Notes: a model not told the origin generated them from the letters alone. 64,000 bases of DNA from Microbulbifer agarilyticus (GCF_001999945.1 NZ_CP019650.1:806001-870000); one strand, 5' to 3'; shown: positions 35,177 through 45,042, counted from the stretch's first letter. A program made the numbers and translations.

Positions 35177-36583
35177 TCAGGCCTTTTCGAACAAAGCGAT
35201 AGATTCCACGTGGGTGGTGTGGGGGAACATGTCCATTACCCCGGCCTTGCGCAGGACGTAGCCCTGTTGGATGAGCTCTGCGGTATCCCGCGCAAGGGTG
35301 GCGGGGTTGCAGGAGATATACAGGATGGCTTTGGCGTTGAACTGACCGATATTGCGCACTACTTCCAGCGCGCCGTTGCGCGGCGGGTCCAGCAGGATGC
35401 GGTCGAAGCCGCCGCGCGCCCAGGGGCTGCGGGAGAAGTCTTCGGTCAGGTCGGCGGCCTGGAAGCGGACATTGTCGATGCCGTTGGCAGACGCATTTTC
35501 CCGCGCGCGCTCGGTGAGTGAAAACAGCCCCTCCACGCCAACCACTTCCCGCGCGCGGGTGGCCAGTGGCAGGGTGAAGTTGCCGAGGCCGCAGAACAGG
35601 TCCAGTACGCGGTCTTCCGGTTGTACGTCGAGCAGTTCCAGCGCCAGCGAAACCATCTGCCGGTTGATCTCAAAATTCACCTGAATGAAATCCTGCGGAT
35701 GGAAATTCAGGGTCAGGTCGAATGCGGGCAGCGCATAGTTCAAGCGCGCCGGGCCGGATTCGGGCCAGACCTTGTGCGTGTTGGCATCGCCCTGCTCACC
35801 CTGCAGGTAGAGGTGCAGCTGGTGTTGCTTCGCAAAGTCCAGCCAGCGCTCGCGGTCCTCTTCCGATAGCGGCTGCAGGTGGCGGATTACCAGTGCGGTG
35901 TGATCCTCGCCGGCGGCAATCTCGATATGCGAGATATTGCGGCGGCCTTCGCACTGCAGGATGGCCTCGCGCAGCTGCGGAATCAGCGCAGAGGCTTCCG
36001 CGGGAAGTACCGGGCACTGCTCAACATCGGTGAGGTCGTTGGAGCCTTTTTCACGGAAGCCCAGTACCAGGCTCGCCTTGCCGCCGCTTTTCGGTTTTAC
36101 GAAACGCACACCGAGGCGCGCCTTGCGGCGGTAGCCGAGCGTGCTGCCGGTGAGTGGCGGTAACACCTGCTCGGGAGTGGCTCTGGCGAACCGGCTGAGC
36201 TGATCCAGCAGGATCTGTTGCTTGGCGTCGATCTGCGCGGCAGGTGTCATCTGTTGCAGCGCGCAGCCGCCGCAGACCTCTGCGTGGGGGCAGGGCGGTG
36301 TTTGTCGGTCTGGAGAGGCTGTCAGCACCTCGGTGGCCACTGCTTCATCAAACTTGGCGCGGTTGGCGGTATAGCGGATGCGCACCGTCTCACCCGGCAG
36401 GGCGTTATCCACAAATACGGTTTTGCCCTGGTGGCGCGCAATGCCGCGCACCTCGTGGCTAAACCGTTGAATCTCTACCTCGGGTGTCGCTTTCGATGGT
36501 TTCTTGCTGCCGCCTTGCGGTGATTTACCGGCATTGCGGCGAGTGGCGTTGCGAAAGATCGAAGGTGGTTTTCTGGATGGCAT
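35177..36583 (-). CDS. rlmD: 23S rRNA (uracil-1939-C5)-methyltransferase
   Basis: RlmD (RumA) methylates U1939 of 23S rRNA. The order is an N-terminal basic tail, a TRAM domain (residues 35-95), a [4Fe-4S] cluster Cys set in CPHAEVCGGC, then the methyltransferase domain with LDLFCGLGNFTLPLA, DPPRNGA and SCNPATLARD. The Cys of SCNP is the catalytic nucleophile. At 468 residues it is slightly longer than E. coli RumA because of the basic N-terminus. It is transcribed away from the ssrA promoter region, in the same direction. Confidence 0.95.
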   Translation of the reverse strand: MPSRKPPSIFRNATRRNAGKSPQGGSKKPSKATPEVEIQRFSHEVRGIARHQGKTVFVDNALPGETVRIRYTANRAKFDEAVATEVLTASPDRQTPPCPHAEVCGGCALQQMTPAAQIDAKQQILLDQLSRFARATPEQVLPPLTGSTLGYRRKARLGVRFVKPKSGGKASLVLGFREKGSNDLTDVEQCPVLPAEASALIPQLREAILQCEGRRNISHIEIAAGEDHTALVIRHLQPLSEEDRERWLDFAKQHQLHLYLQGEQGDANTHKVWPESGPARLNYALPAFDLTLNFHPQDFIQVNFEINRQMVSLALELLDVQPEDRVLDLFCGLGNFTLPLATRAREVVGVEGLFSLTERARENASANGIDNVRFQAADLTEDFSRSPWARGGFDRILLDPPRNGALEVVRNIGQFNAKAILYISCNPATLARDTAELIQQGYVLRKAGVMDMFPHTTHVESIALFEKA

Positions 36584-36634
36584 AAACGCGGCGTCGTTAG
36601 ACGAGTGGTTAGAACGATAACAGTGGGGGAAAGT

Positions 36635-36660
36635 TTGGGCTGCCGCGGCGGGCAGCCCAA
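36635..36660. terminator. GC-rich hairpin after the NSS gene
   Basis: TTGGGCTGCC at 36635-36644 and its exact complement at 36651-36660 flank a six-base loop, between the transporter stop and the rlmD start. There is no long T-run, so efficiency is uncertain. Confidence 0.5.
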
Positions 36661-36704
36661 GGGAATATCAGGATTATTCTAGGTCAGATAACCCGGACAG
36701 GCAG

Positions 36705-38051
36705 TTACAGCACGGTCTGCGCGAAGGCCGCGAGGATCAGCAGCGGGCACACGATGCGCACGTACCAGGGCCAGATTTTCCAGAACAGGGTGTTCTCGAT
36801 ACCTTCGTGGCCTTCCTGCATTTCCATCAGCAGCTGGTCGCGGCGCCAGATCCAGCCGGCAAAGATACACAGTGCCACACCCAGCAGCGGCTGGCCGTAT
36901 TCGGTGCTGATGGAAATCACCAGGCCGAACAGGCTGTCGAAATTAAAGATGATCACGGTGCTGATCAGGAAAATAATCAGGCCCATCATCAGGGTGGCGG
37001 GCTTGCGCTTCAGGCCCAGGCTTTCGATAGAAAAGGCGACCGGCACTTCCAGCATGGAGATGGAGGAGGTGAGGGACGCGATGCTCATCAGGGCAAAGAA
37101 GGCGATGGCTACAAACAGGCCGGTGGTGCCCATGCTGTCGAACAGGGCCGGCAGTACCTGCAGGATCAGGCCCGGGCCGGCAATCAGGTCGCCCGCTTCG
37201 GAGAAGATCTGGGTACCGGCTTCCTGCGCCACATACATGGCCGGCAGGATCAGCAGGCCGGCGGTGAACGCGATACCCACGTCGATCAGGGTTACCAGCG
37301 CACCCAGGCGCGGCAAGCTTTCCTGTTTGCTCAGGTAGGAACCGTAAATCAGCATGGTGCCCACACCCAGTGACAGGGAGAAGAAGGCCTGGCCCATGGC
37401 CGACAGCAACAGTTCCGGCGAGAGTTTGCTGAAATCCGGGATCAGGTAGGCTTCGAGGCCCTGGAAGGCGCCGGGCTGCGCGAGCACGTACACGATCAGC
37501 AACAGCAACAACAGGATCAGTGACGGCATCAGCAGAGTGGACCAGCGCTCGATACCTTTCTCCACGCCGCTGGCAATAATCAGCATGGTGAAGCCGCTGA
37601 AAATGGCGGTAAAGGTGAAGTTGCGGGCGGTGCTGTCGCCGGTCATCCAGGCGGCGGCTTCTTTCGCGCCGACTAAGGTGGCAACCGGGTCTGCCAGGTG
37701 GGCAACCATCCAGCCAGCGACGATGGCGTAGAAGCTCAGAATCAGGGAGGCGACGAGAATGCCACCGAGACCGGTGAGGGTACCGGCGGCGCGGCTGACC
37801 GGGCCCGGGGAAATCTCCCGCAACGCTTTTACCATGTTGCTGCGCGCGTAGCGGCCGATGGCGAGTTCCGCCATCAGCACCGGGTAGGCCAGCAGGAAGG
37901 CAAGTACCAGGTAGATCACCACAAACGCGGCACCACCGTTGGCGGCGACGTTGGTGGGGAAGCCCCAGATATTGCCGAGGCCGACGGCGGAGCCGGCGGC
38001 GGCCATCAGGAAGCCGAAGTTAGAACTGAACTGTCCTCGCGGTGCACTCAT
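36705..38051 (-). CDS. Sodium:neurotransmitter symporter-family transporter
   Basis: This 448-residue NSS transporter, LeuT fold, would import amino acids or related compounds with sodium. The N-terminal [20 protein letters not shown] is the family signature for helix 1, including unwound Na/substrate-site residues. About eleven hydrophobic segments follow, which is usual for bacterial members. It is a paralogue of the NSS gene on the other side of smpB. The substrate is not predictable. Confidence 0.92.
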   Translation of the reverse strand: MSAPRGQFSSNFGFLMAAAGSAVGLGNIWGFPTNVAANGGAAFVVIYLVLAFLLAYPVLMAELAIGRYARSNMVKALREISPGPVSRAAGTLTGLGGILVASLILSFYAIVAGWMVAHLADPVATLVGAKEAAAWMTGDSTARNFTFTAIFSGFTMLIIASGVEKGIERWSTLLMPSLILLLLLLIVYVLAQPGAFQGLEAYLIPDFSKLSPELLLSAMGQAFFSLSLGVGTMLIYGSYLSKQESLPRLGALVTLIDVGIAFTAGLLILPAMYVAQEAGTQIFSEAGDLIAGPGLILQVLPALFDSMGTTGLFVAIAFFALMSIASLTSSISMLEVPVAFSIESLGLKRKPATLMMGLIIFLISTVIIFNFDSLFGLVISISTEYGQPLLGVALCIFAGWIWRRDQLLMEMQEGHEGIENTLFWKIWPWYVRIVCPLLILAAFAQTVL

Positions 38052-38096
38052 GCTAAATCTCGTCGTTATTGTTCTGTTGTTTAAGTGAGTTGCGGA

Positions 38097-38576
38097 TTAA
38101 CGGTGGTCGCTGCGCATCAGGCGCTGTTTCTGGCGGTTCCAATCCCGTTCTCGCTCGGTCTCGCGCTTGTCGTGGCCGGCTTTACCCTTGGCCAGAGCGA
38201 TCTCGCACTTGATCAGGTGTTGCTTCCAGTAGATCGCGGTACACACACAGGCGTAACCTTTCTGGTTGACCGCCGCCACCAGTTTGGCGATCTCGCGCTT
38301 GTTCAGCAGCAGCCGGCGGGTGCGGTCTGGCTCGGTAACGAAGTGGGTCGAGGCGCTGGGGAGCGGCTGAATGCGCGCACCCAGCAGCCACGCCTGGCCG
38401 TCTTTGAACAGCACGTAACTATCGGTGAGCTGGGCCTTGCCCTCGCGGCAGGACTTTACTTCCCAGCCCTGCAGCTCCATTCCCGCCTCAAACTTTTCCT
38501 CGATAAAGTAATCGTGCTTCGCCTTCTTGTTGAGGGCGATGGTGTTTGAGGACGGGGCCTTTTTCTTTTTGGCCAT
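38097..38576 (-). CDS. smpB: SsrA-binding protein SmpB
   Basis: SmpB binds tmRNA and places it in the empty A site of stalled ribosomes. This 159-residue protein has the conserved [20 protein letters not shown] start, [14 protein letters not shown] and the basic C-terminal tail ([21 protein letters not shown]) that reaches the mRNA channel. The gene lies between two NSS transporter genes on the same strand and 3 kb from ssrA. Confidence 0.97.
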   Translation of the reverse strand: MAKKKKAPSSNTIALNKKAKHDYFIEEKFEAGMELQGWEVKSCREGKAQLTDSYVLFKDGQAWLLGARIQPLPSASTHFVTEPDRTRRLLLNKREIAKLVAAVNQKGYACVCTAIYWKQHLIKCEIALAKGKAGHDKRETERERDWNRQKQRLMRSDHR

Positions 38577-38596
38577 GAATACAACGTTGCCTGAGT

Positions 38597-40015
38597 TTAG
38601 AAGAAGCTATACCCGAAGTACTTCTCGGCCACTGTGTTGATGAATACCAGCAACAGGATCAGCGGGATAAAAGTACCGAGGGAAAAGTTCACATATTTCT
38701 GGGAGAGGGTACCGGCAAAGCCACTGTCACCCTCCTGGAGTTCGGCATCAAAGTTGGACTTCTTCCATTTGTAGATCACAAACAGGCAGACCAGCAGGCC
38801 GTTCAGCGGCAGGATTGTAGAGTAGAAGATCAGTTCTACAAGATCAAAGAACGACTTATTTTCACCAGCGATTGATACGAACTGGGTCAGCCAGCCGGCC
38901 ATACCGAAAGACATGGCGCAGGCGATGGCGAGTACCAGCTGTGCACCAGCCACGGTGTAGATGGCTTTCTTACGCTCCATGCCTTTTTCGTCACACAGGG
39001 TAGCGACGGGTACTTCGATGATCGACACCAGAGAGGTGATGGCGGCAACCAGTACCAGGAAGAAGAACACCGAGGCAAAGGCGCTTGCACCGAAGTAGCC
39101 GATGTTGTCCTGCAGCGCGTAGAAAATCTTCGGCAGGAACAGGAAGATCATGCCCGCGGATGAGTCGCTCAATTCAGCGGGGTCGATCTGCGGGTTGAAG
39201 TGGAAAATGGTCGGCAGGATCAGCAGGCCCGCGGTGAACGCCACCATGGTGTCGGTGAGCGCAACGGCTTTCGCAGAGCCGGGAATCGCGTCCCGCTTCT
39301 TCATGTAGGAGCCGTAGGTGATCATGATGCCCATACCCAGCGACAGCGAGAAGAAGGCCTGTGCCATCGCGTTATTCACGACTTCCGCATTCAGCTTGGA
39401 GAGGTCTGGGGTCAGGTAGTATTTCACTCCCAGCATGGCGTTCTCTTGCGAGAGAACGAAGATCACCAGACCCACCAGCATCACGAACAGCATGGGCATC
39501 AGGGTTTTGGCGGCGCGCTCAATACCGTCTTTAACACCCATTGCCAAGATGCCATTGATTACCAGCATCATCACGATCAGGTATGCGAACACGATCGGTG
39601 AGTTGATAAATTGGCCGAAGTATTCGCCGCTGGCCAGCTGGTCCAGGTTGCCGGTCAGGGTGGCGAGCAGGTAGCCGAGGACCCACACGGTGACCACGAT
39701 ATAGAATACCGCGATCATGAACGGGGTGAGCAGGGCCAGCCAGCCCGGGATGCGCCAAAGTCGGGAGCCGCCAGAAAGCTGGCGGTAAGCGCCCACCGGG
39801 TCTTTTTCGGTTCTGCGGCCGAGCGCCAGCTCAGCCATCATCACCGGCAGGCAGATCAGGAAAACGAACAGCGCATACACCAGCAGAAAGGCACCACCGC
39901 CACTTTTGGTTGCGGCCACGGGGAAGGCCACCAGGTTGCCAATACCGACGGCAGAGCCGGCGGCGGCCAGAATAAAACCGATTCGGGAGCCAAAATGTTC
40001 TCTAGCTGCGGACAT
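38597..40015 (-). CDS. Sodium:neurotransmitter symporter-family transporter, second copy
   Basis: This 472-residue NSS transporter has the helix-1 signature [20 protein letters not shown] and many hydrophobic segments. It differs enough from the copy at 36705 to have its own substrate. The smpB gene begins 20 bases after its stop, so the two could share a transcript. A long loop before the last helix ([17 protein letters not shown]) is also seen in the other copy. Confidence 0.92.
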   Translation of the reverse strand: MSAAREHFGSRIGFILAAAGSAVGIGNLVAFPVAATKSGGGAFLLVYALFVFLICLPVMMAELALGRRTEKDPVGAYRQLSGGSRLWRIPGWLALLTPFMIAVFYIVVTVWVLGYLLATLTGNLDQLASGEYFGQFINSPIVFAYLIVMMLVINGILAMGVKDGIERAAKTLMPMLFVMLVGLVIFVLSQENAMLGVKYYLTPDLSKLNAEVVNNAMAQAFFSLSLGMGIMITYGSYMKKRDAIPGSAKAVALTDTMVAFTAGLLILPTIFHFNPQIDPAELSDSSAGMIFLFLPKIFYALQDNIGYFGASAFASVFFFLVLVAAITSLVSIIEVPVATLCDEKGMERKKAIYTVAGAQLVLAIACAMSFGMAGWLTQFVSIAGENKSFFDLVELIFYSTILPLNGLLVCLFVIYKWKKSNFDAELQEGDSGFAGTLSQKYVNFSLGTFIPLILLLVFINTVAEKYFGYSFF

Positions 40016-40281
40016 AGATTTCTCGCTTGCCTGTTATTCTTGTCATCTGAGTGATTGCCGTAGCCACGCTGGGCGCCCCTGGGTCGTACATAAAAAGTAC
40101 AGGTCCCGCAGAGGATGGTCTGGGCAATAACGGTCGAGTCTGCAGAGCAGATAAAGAATGAATTGTTGCAGGATTTATCCGCCTTGAGTAGCGTCGCGGG
40201 CGAAATTTGCCTCCTGTATCGCTAGATAGATAAGAATCCGGCCTCTATGGCGCAAGTCGTGAGTGATGAAAAAGATACCCG

Positions 40282-40722
40282 ATGACAAAAATTGAACGCA
40301 GTGCACTGGTGATGTTCAGTGCGGAACAGATGTATGACCTGGTCAACGACGTGGCCAGTTACCCGCAGTTTTTGCCGGGATGCCGCAGTGCGGAAGTGCT
40401 GCATCAGGATGAAACAACCCTGGAGGCGCGGCTCGATCTATCGCGCGCGGGAATCAGCCAGAGCTTCACCACCCGCAATGGTTTGCAGCGTCCAACACAA
40501 ATGACACTGGAGCTGGTAGACGGGCCGTTTAGTTCCTTTAACGGTTGCTGGACCTTTACCCCGCTTGCCGAAGATGCCTGCAAAGTGGCTTTTACCCTGT
40601 CGTTTGATGTAGAAAACCGCCTGCTAGGGGCTGCGGCGGGCAAGCTGTTCGGCGGTATTGCCAATCAGATGGTGGACGCCATGTGTGAACGGGCCAAGAA
40701 GATTTACGGAGAGAATGCATGA
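40282..40722 (+). CDS. ratA: RatA/COQ10-type START-domain protein
   Basis: This 146-residue protein has a START/polyketide-cyclase fold with the opening IERSALVMFSAEQMYDLVNDVASYPQFLPGC. Related proteins are called RatA in bacteria, reported to act on ribosome association, and COQ10 in mitochondria, which binds ubiquinone. Its stop overlaps the rnfH start by four bases (ATGA), so translation is coupled. The position next to rnfH and opposite smpB and bamE is the common gammaproteobacterial order. Confidence 0.92.
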   Translation: MTKIERSALVMFSAEQMYDLVNDVASYPQFLPGCRSAEVLHQDETTLEARLDLSRAGISQSFTTRNGLQRPTQMTLELVDGPFSSFNGCWTFTPLAEDACKVAFTLSFDVENRLLGAAAGKLFGGIANQMVDAMCERAKKIYGENA

Positions 40723-41048
40723 GCAACCAGAAAACGATTGCGGTGGAAGTGGTGTACGCACTGCCCCATGAACAACGTCTTATGAGCCTGCTGGTAGAGC
40801 CCGGTACCACTGCGTTGCAGGCACTGGAGCAGTCCGGCATCCCGCGTGAGTACCCGGAAGTGGACCTGGCCACTGTGAAACTGGGTATTTTTGGTCAGGC
40901 GCTGGGCACCAAGGGGCTGGCGGTAGCTGCAGAATATGTATTGCAGCCGGGAGATCGGGTGGAGGTTTACCGGCCGCTGATCGCGGACCCGAAAGAGGCG
41001 CGCAAGCAGCGGGCGGCAAAGGCGAAGCGTCAGGCCGAGGGAGGCTGA
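40719..41048 (+). CDS. rnfH: RnfH-family ubiquitin-like protein
   Basis: This 109-residue protein has the RnfH/RatB beta-grasp fold, with start TIAVEVVYALPHEQRLMSLLVEPGTTALQALEQSGI and GDRVEVYRPLIADPKEARKQRA, which is the family's signature end. Its role is unsettled. The name comes from linkage to rnf genes, but in most genomes it sits next to ratA, as here. The C-terminal extension is basic. Confidence 0.95.
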   Translation: MSNQKTIAVEVVYALPHEQRLMSLLVEPGTTALQALEQSGIPREYPEVDLATVKLGIFGQALGTKGLAVAAEYVLQPGDRVEVYRPLIADPKEARKQRAAKAKRQAEGG

Positions 41049-41075
41049 CGCCGTCTGCGCAGAGGGCGTAGGGGC

Positions 41076-41420
41076 TTAAGGCCAGCCGACCGGCTGCCAG
41101 TCGCCACTGGTGGCAATCAGCAGGTCGCCATTGAAGTAGACGGTAAAGCGCTGCTGGCTTTCTTCACCCTTGGGGCTGCGAATGCGGTTGATATAGTCCC
41201 AGCGGTTGGGATTGAAGGTGTCTTCAATCAGCGGGGTGCCTAGTACAAAGCGCACCTGGCGACGGGTCATGCCCGGCTGCAGCTTGTCGACCATTTCCTG
41301 GGTAATGATATTGCCCTGCTGAACCTGAATCCGGTGTACCCCGGGGAATTTGAACAGGCTACAACCGGTAACCAGGCTAACCAGCCCGGCGATCAGCAGA
41401 ATGCGTACAACTGATGGCAT
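41076..41420 (-). CDS. bamE: Outer-membrane assembly lipoprotein BamE
   Basis: BamE (SmpA/OmlA) is a small lipoprotein of the BAM complex that inserts beta-barrel proteins in the outer membrane. The start at 41420 is preferred over 41432 because GGAG lies six bases upstream of it. The lipobox is VTGC. The mature domain has GNIITQEMVDKLQPGMTRRQV, VLGTPLIEDTFNPNRWDY and FTVYFNGDLL, all typical. From this start it has 115 residues. It is convergent with rnfH and divergent from fur. Confidence 0.95.
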   Translation of the reverse strand: MPSVVRILLIAGLVSLVTGCSLFKFPGVHRIQVQQGNIITQEMVDKLQPGMTRRQVRFVLGTPLIEDTFNPNRWDYINRIRSPKGEESQQRFTVYFNGDLLIATSGDWQPVGWP

Positions 41421-41738
41421 TGAATGCTCCATCTGAATTTTTATGGTTCCGTAATGGGGCCCATTGCTAGGCCTTTGGTGGATTCAGCGCCCCGCGCTGC
41501 CGGCCGACGGAGATGCTGCCCGACGGTGAGATGCCGCCCTGACAGAGAATAGTCGCCTTTCCGGCGATTAAGTTCCCGGCCTGTCGGCCTAAACCGCATA
41601 CTGGGTGCCAGCACCTCGGATCACGAATCCGGGTGTCGGGGTTTCGCTGTCCACCTTGGGCGTGGATAATACCCGAACTATTCGCCCGTCGACAGGCGGA
41701 CGATCAATAGAGCATAAAGATCCGGAACTTGAATACCC
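41421..41738. other. 318-base divergent region between bamE and fur
   Basis: This region should hold the bamE and fur promoters. It is GC-rich, with several short imperfect inverted repeats (GCCGGCCGACGG and nearby). No clear Fur box or -35/-10 pair could be picked out by eye. I see no convincing short gene. Confidence 0.45.
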
Positions 41739-42149
41739 ATGTCTAACGAAAACCAGGAACTGCGCAAGGCTGGCCTTAAGGTCACGCTGCCGCGTGTAAA
41801 AATTCTGCAGCTGCTTGAGAGCGCCAGCGAACAACATCTGAGTGCGGAAGATGTGTACAAAATGCTGCTGGAGGCCGGTGAAGATGTGGGCCTGGCGACT
41901 GTTTACCGGGTATTGACCCAGTTTGAGAGTGCCGGGCTGGTGATGCGCCACAACTTCGATGGCGGCCACTCTGTATTCGAACTGGACCGCGGCGACCACC
42001 ACGACCACATGGTGTGCACCGATTCCGGCAAGGTCATCGAATTCCACAATGAGCAGATCGAAGAGCTGCAGCACAAGATCGCGGCCGAGCACGGTTACGA
42101 GCTGACCGGCCACAGCCTGGTGCTGTACGTGAAGAAGAAAGAGAGCTGA
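41739..42149 (+). CDS. fur: Ferric uptake regulator
   Basis: Fur represses iron-uptake genes when Fe(II) is available. This 136-residue protein has the winged-helix domain (LRKAGLKVTLPRVKILQLLES, GLATVYRVLTQFESAGL) and the metal sites in HNFDGGHSVFEL and HHDHMVC. One Cys is seen in MVCTDSGKVIEF, where many Fur proteins have a CxxC pair; here the second is absent. A strong terminator follows. The position opposite bamE and near recN is the standard gammaproteobacterial order. Confidence 0.97.
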   Translation: MSNENQELRKAGLKVTLPRVKILQLLESASEQHLSAEDVYKMLLEAGEDVGLATVYRVLTQFESAGLVMRHNFDGGHSVFELDRGDHHDHMVCTDSGKVIEFHNEQIEELQHKIAAEHGYELTGHSLVLYVKKKES

Positions 42150-42200
42150 TCGGCCAGTACTGATCACACAGCCCAGGCATCAAGGTCTGGGCCAATAAAA

Positions 42201-42238
42201 CCAATAAAAAAGGGAGCGATGGCTCCCTTTTTTATTGG
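42201..42238. terminator. Intrinsic terminator after fur
   Basis: A perfect 17-base inverted repeat (42201-42217 and 42222-42238) with a four-base loop has an A/T-rich outer stem. It can act in both directions, serving fur and the convergent acyltransferase gene. Confidence 0.92.
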
Positions 42239-42265
42239 CGAATTTTCGATCACTGGTGCTGAGGC

Positions 42266-42859
42266 TTAAATGGGCGGTGTGTAATCGCTCTGGTGCTTGC
42301 CTTTCTTATTGGCGTAAAACGCGCCCAGCTGCTTCAGGTCTTCTTCCAGGTTGTCGCTCATTTCCATCACCGGGCCAATGCCGGCGACCTTGTTCGGAAA
42401 GTCGACAAAACCACAGGCCACCGGAATCGCAGCGCCCCGGGCGATATGGTAGAAGCCAGTTTTCCAGCGCTCGGACTTGCCGCGGGTGCCTTCCGGAGGG
42501 ATGCCGATGACCAGTTCTTCGTGGGCGTTGTACTGGTTAATGGTGGCGTCTACCAGGTTGTTTGCTTTGCTGCGGTCGACGGGAATGCCGCCAAACCAGC
42601 GCACCACTCCCCCCAGAGGAAACGGGAACAGCTTGTCTTTGCCCATCCAGTGCGGGTTTATCCCCAGTTTCAGCGCCGCCAGAATAAAGATGTATCCATC
42701 CCAGTTGGAGGTGTGAGGGGCGGCAATGAGGACATACTTTTTCAGTTTCATCGCCTGCTCGTCGGCGACGATGTTCCAGCCGTGTAGCTTCAGTAGCAGC
42801 TTGGCGATCAAACGCAGGAATGGCGTGATAATGGGGGTGTTGAAAATCGTGGTTTGCAT
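42266..42859 (-). CDS. PlsC-like acyltransferase
   Basis: This protein has the lysophosphatidic acid acyltransferase-type motifs HTSNWD (HX4D) and PEGTRGK. Such enzymes transfer an acyl chain to glycerol phospholipids or related acceptors in the inner membrane. The start at 42859 is chosen because it begins the family's hydrophobic N-terminus (MQTTIFNTPIITPFLRLIAKLL). A longer frame starts at 42949 but adds an unlikely sequence. From here it has 197 residues, similar to small bacterial members. The acceptor is not defined. Confidence 0.85.
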   Translation of the reverse strand: MQTTIFNTPIITPFLRLIAKLLLKLHGWNIVADEQAMKLKKYVLIAAPHTSNWDGYIFILAALKLGINPHWMGKDKLFPFPLGGVVRWFGGIPVDRSKANNLVDATINQYNAHEELVIGIPPEGTRGKSERWKTGFYHIARGAAIPVACGFVDFPNKVAGIGPVMEMSDNLEEDLKQLGAFYANKKGKHQSDYTPPI

Positions 42860-43016
42860 GGTGAGACCGAATTGATTCCCGTCAGTGTAGTCGTATCCGC
42901 CGTAGCGGGCGCGGGAGTATAAAGTGAATTTTCCGCCACTTTCGGTCAATTTCGGTCCCGAAGGCCGCTTAATTGTGACTGCTTAGCCGAGTTTCCCCCC
43001 GGTCGAGGGCCCTCGA

Positions 43017-44669
43017 TCAGGCCCGAGCCAGCATCTCTTCCGCGTGCGCCAGGGACTGCGCGGTAGCCTCGCCACCGAGCATGCGTGCCACCTCGGCACT
43101 GCGTTCTGCATCCTTCAGTTCCCGCAGGGCCACGAATGCCGCTTCGCCATCGCTGTGCTTCTCCACCAGATACTGACGGTGTGCGCGCGCGGCGACTTGG
43201 GCAAGGTGGGTCACGCAGATAACCTGGCCGCGCTCGCCCAGCTGGCGTAGCAGTTTGCCCACCACATCGCCGGTAGCGCCGCCAATACCCACATCCACTT
43301 CATCAAACACCAGCGTGGGGGTGCGCGAGGTTTGCGCAGTGACGACCTGAATTGCCAAGCTCACCCGCGACAGTTCACCACCGGAGGCAATTTTACCGAG
43401 TGCCCGCGCCGGCTGGCCGGGGTTGGTGGCGATCAGGATTTCCACTTCTTCGAGGCCTGTAGCGGTGGGCTTTTCCAGCGCAGTGAGCGCCAACTCGACG
43501 CGGGCGTGGGGCATCGCCAGATCGGCGAGCTGGCTGTTTACCGCGTCCGCCAGTTTTTTTGCTGCCGCGATGCGGAGCTTGCTGAGTTTGCCGGCGGCCG
43601 CCCGGAACGCCTGCTCCAGTTGCTCGCATTCGCCGGCCAGTTTATCGAGCGCGTCGGGTGCGCCGATCTCCTCCAGCTCCTGCTGCCATTGCTGTTGCAG
43701 CTCGGCGAGCTGGGCTGGCTGAATCCGGTGTTTGCGGGCAATGGAATAGATGGCCGAAAGGCGCTCTTCCACCTCCGTCAGGCGTTCGGGGTTCATTTCA
43801 AAGGTATCGATATGCCGCGACAGGGTGCTGCCGGCTTCATCGATCTGGATGCGCGCGCTGTCGAGCATCTGTGCCACCTCGGCCAGAGCCGGGCTTTGTT
43901 CGGGCATTGCGCTGACCAGCTGCAGGGCGCGGTGTAGCTGTTCGGCAATATCCCCTTCGCCACCGTTCAGCATGGCGGCCAGCTGATAGCTGCCGTTCAG
44001 GATGTCGCCAGCGTTGGCCAACTGGCGCTGCTCGCTCTCAAGCTCTTCCAGCTCGCCGGGTTTCAGGTCCAGTTGCGCCAGCTCTTCCAGCTGGTATTCC
44101 AGCAGGTCGCGGCGCGCTTGGGTTTCCTCGGCACTGTCTGCCAGGCGGCGGTAGCGGCGGTACTGGTCCTGCCAGGTTTTGTAGTGAATGCGCACTTCGG
44201 CGCTGTGCCCCTCGGCATGGGCGTATTCGTCCAGCAGGCGACGGTGGGTGTCTTTCTTCAGCAGCGACTGGTGTTCGTGCTGGCTGTGGATATCGATAAG
44301 CTGCTCGCCCAGGGTGCGCAACTGCATCAGGGTTACTGGCTGGCCATTGATATAGGCGCGGGAGCGGCCGTCGGCACTGATGGTGCGGCGCAGAATCACT
44401 TCGCGCTCGGCGTCCATCTCCTGGTCTTCCAGCCAGGTGCGAGCTTCCTCGTGGTTGCTGATATCGAAGGTAGCGTGGATATCGGCGCGTTTGGCACCGG
44501 CGCGCACCAGTTCGCCATTGCCCCGGTCACCCAGTGCCAGGCCAAGCGCATCCAGCGTAATGGATTTGCCGGCGCCGGTTTCACCGGTAAGGGTGCTGGT
44601 GCCGTGACCGAACTCCAGCTCCAGCTGGTCGACCAGGGTGAACTGACTGATGGACAGGTGCAGCAACAT
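43017..44669 (-). CDS. recN: DNA repair protein RecN
   Basis: RecN is an SMC-like ATPase that acts in double-strand break repair. The N-terminal half has the Walker A TGETGAGKSI near residues 31-40. A long coiled coil fills about residues 160-380. The C-terminal ABC signature is GKIASGGELSRVSLAIQ, then VFDEVDVGIGG with the Walker B Glu-Val-Asp. At 550 residues it is normal. A degenerate LexA-like site lies just upstream, and many recN genes are SOS-induced. Confidence 0.97.
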   Translation of the reverse strand: MLLHLSISQFTLVDQLELEFGHGTSTLTGETGAGKSITLDALGLALGDRGNGELVRAGAKRADIHATFDISNHEEARTWLEDQEMDAEREVILRRTISADGRSRAYINGQPVTLMQLRTLGEQLIDIHSQHEHQSLLKKDTHRRLLDEYAHAEGHSAEVRIHYKTWQDQYRRYRRLADSAEETQARRDLLEYQLEELAQLDLKPGELEELESEQRQLANAGDILNGSYQLAAMLNGGEGDIAEQLHRALQLVSAMPEQSPALAEVAQMLDSARIQIDEAGSTLSRHIDTFEMNPERLTEVEERLSAIYSIARKHRIQPAQLAELQQQWQQELEEIGAPDALDKLAGECEQLEQAFRAAAGKLSKLRIAAAKKLADAVNSQLADLAMPHARVELALTALEKPTATGLEEVEILIATNPGQPARALGKIASGGELSRVSLAIQVVTAQTSRTPTLVFDEVDVGIGGATGDVVGKLLRQLGERGQVICVTHLAQVAARAHRQYLVEKHSDGEAAFVALRELKDAERSAEVARMLGGEATAQSLAHAEEMLARA

Positions 44670-44696
44670 GGGAATGTATTCGTTGTTATTTCGATA

Positions 44697-44712
44697 GTGG
44701 TTGTTTATACAG
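44697..44712 (-). promoter_or_regulatory. Degenerate LexA-box-like site upstream of recN
   Basis: The minus strand reads CTGTATAAACAACCAC, similar to CTG-N10-CAG but ending CAC. It lies 28 bases upstream of the recN start. SOS control of recN is known in related bacteria; binding here is inference. Confidence 0.35.
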
Positions 44713-44891
44713 TATTTGCACCAGGGGTTTCAATCTTCATGGGGTCTAATTGGGTGCAGATCACATTCGTCGCCGGCCAATCGCCACATTACCCTGCTTT
44801 CCCAAGGGGCTCTTCTCTTTCAGCTCGCTAGCTGCGCCTGTGGGTTCCGCCGGTGCCATGGTCAGCTGCGGCTGGTATCCATCAAGTGCGA

Positions 44892-44920
44892 CTTGAAGTG
44901 TGCATGGATGATCCCCATAT
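44892..44920 (+). promoter_or_regulatory. Sigma-32 heat-shock promoter for grpE
   Basis: CTTGAAG at 44892-44898 and CCCCATAT at 44913-44920, 14 bases apart, closely match the sigma-32 consensus. It lies about 120 bases upstream of the grpE start. Confidence 0.8.
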
Positions 44921-45042
44921 AACTTTCTCACCCGCGACGGGCCGGTATCGAACGGCCCTGTAGAGCGGGTTCTTTCTTTTGAACACCCAGCTGTGCCGTT
45001 GACGAACGGGCAGTTGACCGCAGGACACAGACGGAGAGAGCA

